DNA of 64,000 nucleotides from Prochlorococcus sp. AG-436-O11. Its GTDB lineage: Bacteria; Cyanobacteriota; Cyanobacteriia; PCC-6307; Cyanobiaceae. The notes under the pieces are model-generated. The model made no database searches. It was given only the letters and a program-made list of their open reading frames with translations, and was not told the origin of the DNA. Location of the stretch: NCBI GenBank assembly GCA_003212535.1, contig QCPO01000003.1, positions 1 through 64,000 of the forward strand. The letters run 5' to 3'. Shown in pieces: positions 34,781 through 47,321 of this stretch (positions within the stretch are counted from its first letter, which is position 1; each line of letters opens with the position of its first letter). The position numbers and the translations under genes are program-made.

Positions 34781-35629
34781 CTAAGCGGCAGACGAAGAGG
34801 TAGCTGCTACATCAAGATTTTCTATAGGCAATTGAGCTAACCCTCCATCAGGAATTATTCTTTTAATTTGTATTGGTCCATAGAGAGAATTTATTTGCTT
34901 AAGTTCAATTTTGTTTTCTGAATATAAAAATAACAAAGCCCAAAAGACACCAAGCCTATCCTTATCTAAGTCATTTTTTACGACTTCCTGCCATTTAGTT
35001 ACTAAATATTCAAAATCGGTCCACTGTAATGCTTTTTCCCAGCCAGCAATAAATTTTCCTAGTTCTTTAGTAGTTTCAGGTAGTTTTTCACGATGAGCTA
35101 AAGATTTTACTTGAGAAATTAGTGCCTTATCAGAATATTTTTTATTTCTTTTTCTCTTCATGAGTAAAAGATCTTGAGTTTCTATAATTTCAGCAATAGA
35201 TTCTAATTGACTTACAAGTTCACCTAATGTTGATGTTCGTTTAAGAATTGGTTGAGCTACAGATCTTCGTCTTAGGTATTTTTCAGGATATTTTGGAATA
35301 TCAAATCCTTGATTAATCCATTCTTGATTATCAATTGCATAATCATCTTCAAATTCTGATGAATCTTCTTTAAAAACATCAGCTTCTAAAACTTGAGCTT
35401 TTAAATTTACCAAAACTGAAGCTGCAAAGAATGCTTCACTTGTCTCAGCCAAATCTTTTTGATATGAATTATGTTTATTTCCAGGTTTTGTTAAAGTTCT
35501 TGTGTATTGATCTAAAAAACTATCAATAACACTTATTACATCAATATCCCATGGATCAAGATCACCTTTGCCAGCAGCATCTTGGAGAAACTTTATTAAC
35601 AACCTAGGTCCTAACTGTGGCCTATCAAT
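34781..35629 (-). CDS. scpA: segregation and condensation protein A; ORF track starts at TTG 35602, conserved frame extends further upstream
   Basis: GPRLLIKFLQDAAGKGDLDPWDIDVIS; open frame continues upstream of 35602 with possible ATT start at 35629. Confidence 0.78.
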   Translation of the reverse strand: MDRPQLGPRLLIKFLQDAAGKGDLDPWDIDVISVIDSFLDQYTRTLTKPGNKHNSYQKDLAETSEAFFAASVLVNLKAQVLEADVFKEDSSEFEDDYAIDNQEWINQGFDIPKYPEKYLRRRSVAQPILKRTSTLGELVSQLESIAEIIETQDLLLMKRKRNKKYSDKALISQVKSLAHREKLPETTKELGKFIAGWEKALQWTDFEYLVTKWQEVVKNDLDKDRLGVFWALLFLYSENKIELKQINSLYGPIQIKRIIPDGGLAQLPIENLDVAATSSSAA

Positions 35630-35725
35630 AGAATTTGAATTAGATACTTTACATAGATTAAATCTACTTACAAGATATCTTTATATTGATCTTCATGCCA
35701 AAAAATATTGTATAAATTTAAACAA

Positions 35726-37366
35726 TCATATAGTTGGAGCTTTAAATATTTCATTTTTTTTATTTCCTGAAAAAATATTGGTTTTCACCGCACTTTTAAC
35801 TGCATTTAAATCTCTATCAACTAAGTTATTAATAGAAGCCAAATAACTCTCTGTAACTAACCTAGGGTATAAACCTATTCCAATTATTGGCAAAAGTAAA
35901 CAGGCAATAATATATACCTCTCTAGGTTCTGCATCAACTAATTTTCGTTCTTCAGTTAATTTAGGATTTTCTTTGCCAAAGAAAATTTCCCGTAACATTG
36001 AAAGCAGATAAATAGGAGTCAGTATTACACCTATTGCTGCTAAGGAAGCCATAACAACTCTAAAAGGAAGTGTATATACTTCATCAGTAACAAATCCTGT
36101 AAATACCATTAATTCAGAAACGAATCCACTCATTCCTGGCAAAGCAAGTGATGCGAGAGAACAAGCCGTCCACAATGCAAACATGATCCGCATTTTTTGT
36201 CCTACACCACTCATTTCGTCAAGCTTAAGAGTCTTTGTCCGATCATAAGTAGCTCCCACAAGAAAGAATAAACTAGCACCAATTAACCCATGACTAATCA
36301 TTTGAAGCATTGCTCCACTTGTCCCAAGTCTACTAAAACTTCCTATTCCAATCAAAACAAACCCCATATGACTAATTGAACTATATGCAATTTTCCTTTT
36401 GAGATTTCTTTGTGCAAAAGAAGTTAATGCAGCATAAATTATATTGACCACACCAAGCACAATTAATAAAGGAGCAAATTGCGCATGAGCTACAGGTAAT
36501 AATTGAGCATTAAATCTCAAAAGAGCGTATCCACCCATCTTTAATAAAATACCCGCAAGAAGCATATGAACTGGTGCGGTTGCCTCTCCATGAGCGTCTG
36601 GAAGCCAAGTATGAAGTGGGACTATTGGAAGTTTTACACCAAATGCAATTAGAAGTCCCACATAACAAAGTATTTGAAATCTTTGACTAAAGTCTTGATT
36701 TGCTAAATGCGAAAATTCGAAATTAGGAATTTCTGCACCGTAAAAACCCATTGCTAATGCGGCTAAAAGTATAAATATCGAACTACCAGCTGTATAAATA
36801 ATAAATTTTGTAGCTGCATATTGTCTATTTTTTCCGCCCCAGATAGCTAAAAGTAAATATACAGGGATTAATTCCAGTTCCCAGGTAAGAAAGAATAAAA
36901 GCATATCTTGCACTGCAAACACAGCTATTTGGCCACCATCCATTATTAGTATTAAAAAGAAAAATAACTTTGGTTTAAACTTGACTGGCCAGGCAGCCAG
37001 AACTGCTAAAGCAGTTATAAAACTCGTGAGTAATATTAGTGGCATAGATATCCCATCAGCACCTACAGCCCAAGTAAGACCTAAATTAGGAAGCCAATTT
37101 AAACTTTCTTTGAGTTGAAGATTTTCATTATTAATATCAAAACCAGTTATGTAAGAACCTACGGTTATTAAAAAAGTTATTAATGCTATAGACAGAGCAA
37201 ACCATCTTACTTCTTTACCCTCTCCTTTATCAGGGAAAAAAGGAATTACAAATGCACTTCCAATTGGGAAAAGTATAGATGCCGAGAGCCAAGGAAAGGT
37301 AGAGATACCAGTACCAAATGTTCCTATAGTTTGATTCGCAAAATGTGTAAAAAAATTAATGCTCAA
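35726..37366 (-). CDS. ndhD: NAD(P)H-quinone oxidoreductase chain 4
   Basis: 546 aa; proton-pumping antiporter family, [46 protein letters not shown]. Confidence 0.96.
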   Translation of the reverse strand: MSINFFTHFANQTIGTFGTGISTFPWLSASILFPIGSAFVIPFFPDKGEGKEVRWFALSIALITFLITVGSYITGFDINNENLQLKESLNWLPNLGLTWAVGADGISMPLILLTSFITALAVLAAWPVKFKPKLFFFLILIMDGGQIAVFAVQDMLLFFLTWELELIPVYLLLAIWGGKNRQYAATKFIIYTAGSSIFILLAALAMGFYGAEIPNFEFSHLANQDFSQRFQILCYVGLLIAFGVKLPIVPLHTWLPDAHGEATAPVHMLLAGILLKMGGYALLRFNAQLLPVAHAQFAPLLIVLGVVNIIYAALTSFAQRNLKRKIAYSSISHMGFVLIGIGSFSRLGTSGAMLQMISHGLIGASLFFLVGATYDRTKTLKLDEMSGVGQKMRIMFALWTACSLASLALPGMSGFVSELMVFTGFVTDEVYTLPFRVVMASLAAIGVILTPIYLLSMLREIFFGKENPKLTEERKLVDAEPREVYIIACLLLPIIGIGLYPRLVTESYLASINNLVDRDLNAVKSAVKTNIFSGNKKNEIFKAPTI

Positions 37367-37451
37367 TTTAACAAGAAATTCATCTTAAACAGAGTCTAGA
37401 AATTTTCTGTATTTTTTCATCCCTATGAACAGTGAAGACACACATTTGTAA

Positions 37452-39491
37452 TTAAGTTACTGAAGGAGATTGGAATCCAAATATAGCTACTAATAAAATT
37501 ACGCCTCCAAAAACTATAAGAGCATAAAATTGAGCTCTACCAGTTTCGAAATATTTCAAACCTTCACCACTTCCTAAAGTTACAAGTCCAGTCAAATTGA
37601 CCACTCCATCAACAACTTTTGAATCGACTTCTAATACCTCCTTCGCAAGTTTTCTACTGCCTTTAACAAAAAGTTTTTCATTAATATCATCTAAGTACCA
37701 TTTTTTTGATAAGAATTTATTAATGACTGGAAACTTTTCAGCAAATAAAATTGCCAAATTAATTTTTCGAGCAAAATAAGCTTGATATGCAATGGTTATA
37801 CCTATTGATGCGACAACAATTGATGCTATTGCTAAGGGTAGAAATTCTTTTAATTCAAAGGCTTGAGATGCTATCTCTGCTTCTTCAGGATCTAGAAAAT
37901 TTGCAAATTTACTATCCCAAGGAAGGCCCATAAAACCAATAATTACAGACGGAACAGCCAGAAATACTAATGGGAATGTCATTGACCATGGAGACTCATG
38001 AAGATAACCATGATGTTGATCTCCATGTTGATCCCCATGTTCTTCTTGGTTTTCTGCATCTAAATTTATTTGAGAGGCTAATAAAAGTTCTTGTTGTAAG
38101 TCTTTATTTTCTCCCCTAAAATCTCCTTCAAATGTTAAAAAATAAAGTCTAAACATATAAAATGCAGTCATACCAGCAGTTAAAAGTCCTACTAACCAAA
38201 AAACAGGAAATGTGATGAATGCATTTCCAAGTATTTCATCTTTACTCCAAAATCCGGCTAATGGAGGGATACCACTTATTGCTACACAACCTATTAAAAA
38301 AGTTGAAGATGTATATGGCATTTTCTTTCTTAACCCTCCCATTAATCTCATATCTTGAGCTAATACAGGTTGATGGCCTACGACTTCCTCCATAGCATGT
38401 ATTACTGATCCAGACCCCAAAAACAACATAGCTTTGAAGCAAGCATGTGTTATTAAGTGAAAGATTCCAGCTATTGGAGCACCACAGCCCATTGCAAGCA
38501 TCATATATCCAAGCTGTGAAACCGTACTATAGGCTAAACCCTTTTTTAGATCCATTTGGGTTAATGCAATAGAAGCCCCTAAAAAACAAGTAATTGTTCC
38601 AACTAAAGCAATAATAAATTGAATAGCAGGGAATAATGAGTACAAAGGTTGAAGCCTAGCAACTAGAAAAATCCCTGCTGCAACCATTGTAGCGGCATGT
38701 ATTAGGGCAGAAATAGGAGTGGGTCCTTCCATAGCATCGGGCAACCAAACATGCAAAGGGAACTGAGCTGATTTTGCCATTGGGCCTAAAAAAACTAAAA
38801 AGCAAAGTAGTAAAGCAGCCCATATTGGTAATGTATTTTCAGAGATTGATTGAGATATTCCTAAAGCAATCTCATTAAAGTCAAAACTATTAGTTGCCCA
38901 GAATAAACCTAAAATTCCTAGTAATAAGCCAAAGTCTCCAACTCTATTAACTACAAATGCTTTTTGAGCAGCATGTGCAGCACCATCTCTGTCATACCAA
39001 AAACCAACCAACAAATAAGAACACATTCCAACTAATTCCCAAAAAACATAAATTTCTAACAAATTTGGACTGATTATCAATCCCATCATTGAACTACTAA
39101 ATAACGCTAAATATGTAAAAAACCTCACGTATCCTTTGTCATGAGCCATATAACCATGGGAATAAATCATGACTAGCAAAGTTATTGTAGTTACTAAAGC
39201 AAGCATTACACTTCCCAAAGGATCAAGAATAAACCCCATAGGGATTGTAAAATCACCAGCACTAGCCCAAACAAATAATTTTTCTACTGATTGATAACCA
39301 TTCACCTGTTCAAAAAGAGACTTATAACTAATTACTGCAGACACACCAACAAAGGAAATTAAACTGATAGAAACGATTTCTCTAGCATTATTAATTTTCT
39401 TGTTAAAACTTATTAATCCCAAACCAGCAAGCACTGCTCCAATAAGCGGGAAAAGAGGAATTAACCAGGCAATTTCTGAAGCTTGAGGCAT
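37452..39491 (-). CDS. ndhF: NAD(P)H-quinone oxidoreductase chain 5
   Basis: 679 aa; FPLHVWLPDAMEGPTPISALIHAATMVAAG. Confidence 0.96.
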   Translation of the reverse strand: MPQASEIAWLIPLFPLIGAVLAGLGLISFNKKINNAREIVSISLISFVGVSAVISYKSLFEQVNGYQSVEKLFVWASAGDFTIPMGFILDPLGSVMLALVTTITLLVMIYSHGYMAHDKGYVRFFTYLALFSSSMMGLIISPNLLEIYVFWELVGMCSYLLVGFWYDRDGAAHAAQKAFVVNRVGDFGLLLGILGLFWATNSFDFNEIALGISQSISENTLPIWAALLLCFLVFLGPMAKSAQFPLHVWLPDAMEGPTPISALIHAATMVAAGIFLVARLQPLYSLFPAIQFIIALVGTITCFLGASIALTQMDLKKGLAYSTVSQLGYMMLAMGCGAPIAGIFHLITHACFKAMLFLGSGSVIHAMEEVVGHQPVLAQDMRLMGGLRKKMPYTSSTFLIGCVAISGIPPLAGFWSKDEILGNAFITFPVFWLVGLLTAGMTAFYMFRLYFLTFEGDFRGENKDLQQELLLASQINLDAENQEEHGDQHGDQHHGYLHESPWSMTFPLVFLAVPSVIIGFMGLPWDSKFANFLDPEEAEIASQAFELKEFLPLAIASIVVASIGITIAYQAYFARKINLAILFAEKFPVINKFLSKKWYLDDINEKLFVKGSRKLAKEVLEVDSKVVDGVVNLTGLVTLGSGEGLKYFETGRAQFYALIVFGGVILLVAIFGFQSPSVT

Positions 39492-39524
39492 TTTTTAAAA
39501 AACTTTTAACCTAATTTTAAACTG

Positions 39525-40253
39525 TCAATTGAAAAATTCAGACAAAAATGATGAATTAAATGTTTTTACAGCAATATTTATGTATTGATGAGACCACCAA
39601 ATTACTCCTATCGCAATTAATATTCCAACTTGGGATAATTTAAAAAATTCTTTAATTTTAAAAGCTTGTCTGCCATCAATTATTGCCATAAATGGAATGA
39701 CTGAAGTCTTTTCTTGAAACTTATAAAATTCATCTCCAAATTTTGTTGCCAATCTCTTATCACCATGCCAAATCGCAAAAACATGATGCAAAATTAACCC
39801 TATAGAAGTTACTAAGGTGAAAGATGTCCCTATCCATAGAGTATGCGCAAAACACCAAATTATCTGTCCAAATGCTTGCGGGTGCCTAGTAATACGCATT
39901 ATCCCAGTTCCATAAATCCTAACTTGTGGTTTCAAAACTGAAGGAATTTCTAATAAATTATAAGTAGCAGGATATAAAAATAAAAAACTTATGGCAGTTA
40001 AAAACCAAACCAACAAAAAAACAAAGTTATTTCCTTGGAAATTCCATAATCTAATTCCGTCATATCTATGAGACAAAAAATAACTTATAAGAATAATTGC
40101 GGAGGGTAAACTTAAGGAAACAAAACATAATCTCCATAATCTTGCACCCATAATAGATTCTGCTCTACTTCTTAAAGCAGCTCCGCCGCTATGAATAACT
40201 GCAAAAAGAAATATTAGGAGAAAGATTATTAAAGAAGTTCTGTGAGTCTCCAT
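39525..40253 (-). CDS. NnrU-family integral membrane protein, probable 15-cis-zeta-carotene isomerase (Z-ISO-like)
   Basis: IHSGGAALRSRAESIMGARLWRLCFVSLSLPSAIILISYFLSHRYDGIRLW; likely start at METHRT (40253) rather than ORF-track 40289. Confidence 0.72.
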   Translation of the reverse strand: METHRTSLIIFLLIFLFAVIHSGGAALRSRAESIMGARLWRLCFVSLSLPSAIILISYFLSHRYDGIRLWNFQGNNFVFLLVWFLTAISFLFLYPATYNLLEIPSVLKPQVRIYGTGIMRITRHPQAFGQIIWCFAHTLWIGTSFTLVTSIGLILHHVFAIWHGDKRLATKFGDEFYKFQEKTSVIPFMAIIDGRQAFKIKEFFKLSQVGILIAIGVIWWSHQYINIAVKTFNSSFLSEFFN

Positions 40254-40277
40254 ATTAATTAGATAATTTAAATAATC

Positions 40278-40294
40278 TATTCTTAACAAGAATA
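40278..40294. promoter_or_regulatory. candidate LysR-type operator: TATTCTT-AAC-AAGAATA
   Basis: Perfect 7-bp inverted repeat with 3-bp spacer between divergent rbcR-type gene and Z-ISO-like gene; contains T-N11-A. Confidence 0.5.
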
Positions 40295-40335
40295 CGCTGA
40301 GGTATTAGAATTATAAATAATTGTAGGCATAATAG

Positions 40336-41280
40336 ATGCCCGAATTACCATTTACTCTTGACCAATTAAGAATATTAAAAGCTATAGCAGCTGCAGGAAG
40401 TTTCAAAAAAGCTGCAGATTTGTTGTACGTAACCCAACCAGCTGTAAGTTTGCAAATACAAAATTTAGAAAAACAACTTGAAATTACAATTTTCGACAGA
40501 GGAGGTAGAAAGGCTCTTCTAACTGAAGAAGGAAGGCTATTACTTGCATACTGTGAACGCATTTTGAGTCAATGTGATGAAGCTTGCAAGGCAATCGAAG
40601 ATTTAAATAGTTTAAAAGGTGGAACACTAATAATTGGAGCCAGTCAAACTACAGGAACTTACCTAATGCCAAGAATGATTGGATTATTTCGCCAAACATA
40701 CCCTGATGTATCAGTTCAGCTCCAAGTTCACAGTACTAGAAGAACTGGCTGGAGTGTTGCTAATGGTCAAATCGACTTAGCTATTATTGGAGGACAGTTG
40801 CCAGGAGATCTAGAAAATTTATTACAAATCATTCCATATGCAACAGATGAATTAGCATTAGTATTGCCAATAACGCACCATCTTTCTAACAAAAAAGAAC
40901 TTTTAAAAGAAGATCTATACAAATTAAATTTTGTCACACTAGATTCGCAATCAACAACAAGAAAAGTTGTTGACAAACTTCTCAAAGATTCTGGACTCGA
41001 TCTACAAAGATTAAAAATAGAAATGGAACTAAACTCTCTTGAAGCAATCAAGAATGCGGTTCAAGCAGGCCTAGGCGCCTCTTTTTTACCTGTTGTTTCT
41101 ATCGAAAGAGAATTAGCAGGAGGTACAATCCACAAGGCCCAGATAACTGACTTAGAAGTTACAAGAGAACTTAAATTAATTACCAATCCATCAAGATATA
41201 CCTCAAGAGCATCTGAAGTCTTTAAAAAACATATTTTGCCAAAATTTGCTAGTGAAGACAGCCCATTAAGAAAAATATAA
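40336..41280 (+). CDS. rbcR: LysR-family regulator, RbcR/Ycf30-type
   Basis: [46 protein letters not shown]; 314 aa. Confidence 0.9.
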   Translation: MPELPFTLDQLRILKAIAAAGSFKKAADLLYVTQPAVSLQIQNLEKQLEITIFDRGGRKALLTEEGRLLLAYCERILSQCDEACKAIEDLNSLKGGTLIIGASQTTGTYLMPRMIGLFRQTYPDVSVQLQVHSTRRTGWSVANGQIDLAIIGGQLPGDLENLLQIIPYATDELALVLPITHHLSNKKELLKEDLYKLNFVTLDSQSTTRKVVDKLLKDSGLDLQRLKIEMELNSLEAIKNAVQAGLGASFLPVVSIERELAGGTIHKAQITDLEVTRELKLITNPSRYTSRASEVFKKHILPKFASEDSPLRKI

Positions 41281-41286
41281 TTTTCA

Positions 41287-41910
41287 TCAGAATTGAATTG
41301 CTTCTTTATTAATGCCTACTCCTCCATCTTCGGCTTGACCATCTCCCTTGATGATGAACTTATTCTCATTTACATCAGTCTGATAAACACATTTAACTAT
41401 TGGTTTATCTCTTATGGATCCAATATACGCAAAAGTATTCATTCTTTGCTTACATTCTCTAACATCTTCATTACTAATAGCTCCTTGTTTTTGCAAAACT
41501 GTCCAATTCTCTCTTCGAATTACGCAACCAGGTTGGAGTGATGGTTGTGTAACGAAGCTAGTTGAGGGATTAAGGGTTGTATACATTTCAACATCTATAA
41601 CAAAAGCGCTTGCTCCCCATTGTCTACAAAATTCAGGATCTGGAACAGCCATATCTAATTGTTGTTGACTAGCTATATTGCCTTGACCACCATCTGTTGT
41701 GCTAGTTATTGCGCTACCAATGCCAACTCCTAAAATCAATACTCCTGCAAGAACAGCAATCGTTCCTGTATTCAAATTAATCTTTTGTTCAGGACCAGAA
41801 GAAGATAATCTTTTATTTCTTTGCATGTAATCAGCTCCCTCTCTTGAGGTTGAGGAATAATATCCTCTATTAGGGCCTCTTCCGGGCCTTCTTTTTGGAA
41901 ATCTATTCAC
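41287..41910 (-). CDS. DUF3172-type single-TM protein
   Basis: Arg/Gly-rich N-terminus, [23 protein letters not shown]...[11 protein letters not shown]. Confidence 0.8.
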   Translation of the reverse strand: MNRFPKRRPGRGPNRGYYSSTSREGADYMQRNKRLSSSGPEQKINLNTGTIAVLAGVLILGVGIGSAITSTTDGGQGNIASQQQLDMAVPDPEFCRQWGASAFVIDVEMYTTLNPSTSFVTQPSLQPGCVIRRENWTVLQKQGAISNEDVRECKQRMNTFAYIGSIRDKPIVKCVYQTDVNENKFIIKGDGQAEDGGVGINKEAIQF

Positions 41911-42254
41911 AGCACTTCATCTGTCTTCGGTAAACCCATTGAAAAATTCATAACTCTACATTCTGGGTTATAACTTAACTGACCATTTTGTAGCAAACTT
42001 TTAATTAATCCTTCAAGTTCTGAACCGATTTTGCGAAGTTCATAGTCATCTAAATTTTTCCCTGCTCTCTCTTTAATAAGTTCATTGAATTTTTGATTAA
42101 TTTTATTTATAGAAGCCTCATTCCAAATAAATTCATTATCAGGATCCAAATCAAGTGTTAATTTATTTGGATGGAATTGTAAATCATTATTTATAACCTC
42201 AGCTGTAAATATTCTTACATGTCTGGTAGTTGATTTTAAAAGCATTTTTTCCAT
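41907..42254 (-). CDS. ndhM: NAD(P)H-quinone oxidoreductase subunit M
   Basis: [35 protein letters not shown]; 115 aa. Confidence 0.92.
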   Translation of the reverse strand: MEKMLLKSTTRHVRIFTAEVINNDLQFHPNKLTLDLDPDNEFIWNEASINKINQKFNELIKERAGKNLDDYELRKIGSELEGLIKSLLQNGQLSYNPECRVMNFSMGLPKTDEVL

Positions 42255-42302
42255 AATTTTAAGAAATAATCAACAAAAAAAACTATAATGTTCTAACTTT
42301 AG

Positions 42303-43742
<1,440 letters not shown>

Positions 43743-43788
43743 AAAACATCTAAAATAAAATCTAAACTTTCTGACATAAAAAACTTTT

Positions 43789-44697
43789 TTGAACAATTCA
43801 ATTTCTCAACTAAATAAAGCATATGAAATATGCCGTAAAGAAACTCAAAAATGGGCTAAAACCTTTTACTTAGGAACTCTTTTATTACCATTAGAAAAGA
43901 GAAAAGCGATTTGGGCTATTTATGTTTGGTGTAGAAGAACAGACGAAATAATGGATAGCCTAGAAGCTAGAACCAAATCGAAAGATGAACTTTCAGATAA
44001 ATTAAATGAATGGGAAGAAAATACCAAAAATATATTTAAAGGAAATATCAAATCTGAATTAGATGCAGTCCTTGTAGATACGATCAAGAAATATCCACAA
44101 AGTATTGATCCTTATTTAGATATGATTGAAGGACAAAGGATGGATCTAAACAAATTTAGATATAAGAATTTCTCCGAATTAAAACTCTACTGTTACCGTG
44201 TCGCAGGAACAGTTGGTTTAATGACCCAGAATGTTATGGGTATAGATAAAGCATATACATCAGCCCCATGGAGTAACAGGCCTGACCCTTCAGAAGCGGC
44301 GATAGCTTTGGGTATAGCTAATCAATTAACGAACATATTAAGAGATGTTGGGGAAGATAGACAACGAGGGAGAATCTATTTACCTCAGGAAGATATAAAG
44401 AAATTTAATTATTCTGAAAAAGAGCTTTTAAAAGGTGAAATCAATAATCAATGGCGAATGCTGATGAACTTTCAACTAACCAGAGCTAGGGATTGGTTTC
44501 AAAAATCCGAAGATGGAATTAAATGGTTATCTGCAGATGCAAGATGGCCAGTATGGACATCCTTGCGCCTATACAGAGGAATATTAGATTCTATTGAAAG
44601 GTTAGATTATGATGTTTTTAATAATAGGGCTTTTGTAAAAAATTCTGTAAAAGCTTTTGAGCTTCCAATATCTTTTTTAATCTCTAGAATTAGATAA
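43789..44697 (+). CDS. crtB: phytoene synthase
   Basis: YVWCRRTDEIMD, NQLTNILRDVGEDRQRGRIYLP; TTG start. Confidence 0.96.
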   Translation: MNNSISQLNKAYEICRKETQKWAKTFYLGTLLLPLEKRKAIWAIYVWCRRTDEIMDSLEARTKSKDELSDKLNEWEENTKNIFKGNIKSELDAVLVDTIKKYPQSIDPYLDMIEGQRMDLNKFRYKNFSELKLYCYRVAGTVGLMTQNVMGIDKAYTSAPWSNRPDPSEAAIALGIANQLTNILRDVGEDRQRGRIYLPQEDIKKFNYSEKELLKGEINNQWRMLMNFQLTRARDWFQKSEDGIKWLSADARWPVWTSLRLYRGILDSIERLDYDVFNNRAFVKNSVKAFELPISFLISRIR

Positions 44698-45117
44698 TTA
44701 GGCAGGTGTCTTCTGATTAGCTAATAAATCTTTTAGTTTGGAAAGTTCTCCAGCCCATCTTGGATCAGGAGCTTCGAGATTAGGGGCGTCACTATGAACA
44801 ATTTTCTTGAAGTCTTTCCTTTTCTTATTCCTATTAGAGTTTGCACTACTTCTTTTACTTGAAGAAGAATCTTTCTTTTCTGAAAGTTCCACCCTCAACT
44901 TAGAACCATTAAATTCAAAGCCATTTAATTTTTCAATTATTAAATTAGCATTATCTTCATTATTTGTTGTAGCGAAACCAAATCCTCTACATTCTTTAGT
45001 GTCTTTGTCTAAAACTGGCTTAAATCTAATAGAGTTAGAAACTGATTTTAAAATACTATCAAATTCTTTTGGATTAAATCCTTGTGGTAAATTGCCAATG
45101 TAAATACGAATGCCCAT
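44698..45117 (-). CDS. RRM-type RNA-binding protein
   Basis: IYIGNLPQGF (RNP2) and CRGFGFATT (RNP1); basic C-terminal tail. Confidence 0.93.
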   Translation of the reverse strand: MGIRIYIGNLPQGFNPKEFDSILKSVSNSIRFKPVLDKDTKECRGFGFATTNNEDNANLIIEKLNGFEFNGSKLRVELSEKKDSSSSKRSSANSNRNKKRKDFKKIVHSDAPNLEAPDPRWAGELSKLKDLLANQKTPA

Positions 45118-45174
45118 AAATTTTAAAAAATAATTTGAAGTCCGAACTTTAAAACAAAACTAAGCTATGTGTAT

Positions 45175-46395
45175 TTAATCACATTTTGGCGCATTTTGTT
45201 CAATCCATAGCTTTGCTTTATAAATAGCTTCATCAAAATTTTGCAACCTATCATATGCAAGCTCCTTTGAAAGATAATACAGAAGCTTACCCATTAGCGG
45301 ACCATCCTTTATTTTTAAATGTTTTTTGATCACATCACCATTTACTAAATTTGTGGGGTGAAATAATTTATCATCCTTATCTCTCCATCTATTTAGCCAC
45401 TCTGAATGTAACTTTTTAGGCAAATAAAAAATAAAAGAGGGAAGAATATTTTCTAATTCTTGATGTAAATCAAATCTTTCTAATTCATTTAATTGAGAAA
45501 TATTTTTTTTCCTTAAGATGAGATGCCATTTCCTCAATAACTTAGTTTTTAGAATTTCAGCTTTACTAAATTTAAATTGTTCCATGGATACCTCATCTAA
45601 AATTTGAACTATTAAAAACAAAGGTAAAAATTTATTCTTTTCAGTTTGACTAAGTTTTTCAAAATTAATGTCCTCTAAATCTTTAATGAAAGAATCTTTA
45701 TATAAGGTTTCGAATCCAAATATATTAAATTTTTTAACCAATAGAATAGATTCAATAGCATTTGGCCCCTTAACTATTCTCTTTATCTCATAATTAATTC
45801 TCTCTTCAGCAACAAGATTTATTTTTCCTCTATATTTTTTTATAAAATTTATTAACTTTTTATCAATATTAAAATTAAGTTCTGACACAAACCTGAAGCA
45901 CCTTAATATGCGCAATGGATCATCAAGTAAATTTTTTGTTGAATAAGTTCTAAGCAAAGACATTTGAATATCTTTTATGCCATTTAATGGATCAAGCAAG
46001 CAATTTTTATCAAACAAAAAAGCAATCGCATTTATTGAAAAATCTCTACTTTTCAGATCTCCTTCGATAGTGGAAGAAATCTGATTAGCAATATCAATTG
46101 AAATATGATTAAGAATAATTCTGACTACTTCTCTTTCTTGATCCAAGACGATAAATTTTCCTTTAAATTCATCCGAAATTTTTTGGCCAATATCAATAGC
46201 ACTTGAAGGGACTACAATGTCAACATCAAGTTCTAAACTCATTCTTCCAAGAATAATATCTCGTATATAACCACCCACTAAAAATGATCCTACAGGTAAA
46301 AAAGATAAAATAAAATCCCAATTATAAAGTTTTATACTTCTTTCTAATTCATTAATTATTAGTGTATGATCTTTATAAATGTTATTTTCTTTCAT
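45175..46395 (-). CDS. CCA-adding enzyme/poly(A) polymerase family
   Basis: GSFLVGGYIRDIILGRMSLELDVDIVVPS; RDFSINAIAF. Confidence 0.92.
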   Translation of the reverse strand: MKENNIYKDHTLIINELERSIKLYNWDFILSFLPVGSFLVGGYIRDIILGRMSLELDVDIVVPSSAIDIGQKISDEFKGKFIVLDQEREVVRIILNHISIDIANQISSTIEGDLKSRDFSINAIAFLFDKNCLLDPLNGIKDIQMSLLRTYSTKNLLDDPLRILRCFRFVSELNFNIDKKLINFIKKYRGKINLVAEERINYEIKRIVKGPNAIESILLVKKFNIFGFETLYKDSFIKDLEDINFEKLSQTEKNKFLPLFLIVQILDEVSMEQFKFSKAEILKTKLLRKWHLILRKKNISQLNELERFDLHQELENILPSFIFYLPKKLHSEWLNRWRDKDDKLFHPTNLVNGDVIKKHLKIKDGPLMGKLLYYLSKELAYDRLQNFDEAIYKAKLWIEQNAPKCD

Positions 46396-46409
46396 TTTCT
46401 TTATTTTTC

Positions 46410-46661
46410 ATGTGCATTTGCATTAACTGTAGATGGGTAGATAGATGTATTACATATCATGATGTAGAAAATAATCATGGTGTTGATCATATTTGCAAAT
46501 TGCCTGATTTTAAAGCAAAAAACCCTTTCATTCATGTAAGTATAATTAAAGATAAGAAAGGGGATTACAAAACTGAGTGGGATGTTCAATCTTGTTCAAG
46601 TTTTTCAGAAGAATTTGGGAAATGGTCTAAATATAATCCTGGGTTAGAATTACCTCTTTAA
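46410..46661 (+). CDS. ycf34: Ycf34-type Cys-rich protein
   Basis: MCICINCRWVDRCITYHDVENNHGVDHICKLPDF; real start probably ATG 46410 rather than 46362. Confidence 0.86.
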   Translation: MCICINCRWVDRCITYHDVENNHGVDHICKLPDFKAKNPFIHVSIIKDKKGDYKTEWDVQSCSSFSEEFGKWSKYNPGLELPL

Positions 46662-46667
46662 AGGTAG

Positions 46668-47321
46668 ATGCAACATCATCTTACACAAATATCTAATCCA
46701 CTAACATTAGCTATACATAGCACAGACAATTCTTTTGGGTTCGCATACAGAAAAAAGAGCAATATTGAATCTGATAATTTTTTTATAAAAAAATTTGACA
46801 ATGATTTATGTAATAACTTGATAGTCGATTTCAACAAATTTATTCCCAAAGAAAATCTACAAAGAGTCAAAAAAATATCAGTTAGTATAGGTCCAGCAAA
46901 TTTTAATGCTTCAAGACTGATTGTAGTTTTAGCAAGAACTATTTCACAACAAATAAATTGTCCTTTAGAAAGCTTTAGTTCTTTTGAATTAATGTCAAAG
47001 AGAATTGCTTTGAAAAATAATATTTATAAAAAGAATAAATCATTTTGGATTTACAAAAAATTAAAACGGAAAGGATTTATCGCGGGTAAATATGAAGTTT
47101 GTATTTCTGAGAAAGAAAATAGAAAGCTTTCGCTGAGAGAAAAAGTTATTCCAAAAGTGGTTCAAGAATTAGCTAATAAAGAACCAAATTTTCAAGCTAA
47201 TTTCAACGATAAAGAAGATTTAAAAGAATTATTAAATTTATCAAATAAGAATCTAGAAATTGTCAATTTCAACTCATGGCAGAAAGTTTTACCACTCTAT
47301 CCTATTTCTCCAATTAATTAA
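46668..47321 (+). CDS. tsaB: TsaB-like (YeaZ) tRNA t6A modification protein, divergent
   Basis: LAIHSTDNSFGFAY...ISVSIGPANFNASRLIVVLARTIS. Confidence 0.7.
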   Translation: MQHHLTQISNPLTLAIHSTDNSFGFAYRKKSNIESDNFFIKKFDNDLCNNLIVDFNKFIPKENLQRVKKISVSIGPANFNASRLIVVLARTISQQINCPLESFSSFELMSKRIALKNNIYKKNKSFWIYKKLKRKGFIAGKYEVCISEKENRKLSLREKVIPKVVQELANKEPNFQANFNDKEDLKELLNLSNKNLEIVNFNSWQKVLPLYPISPIN

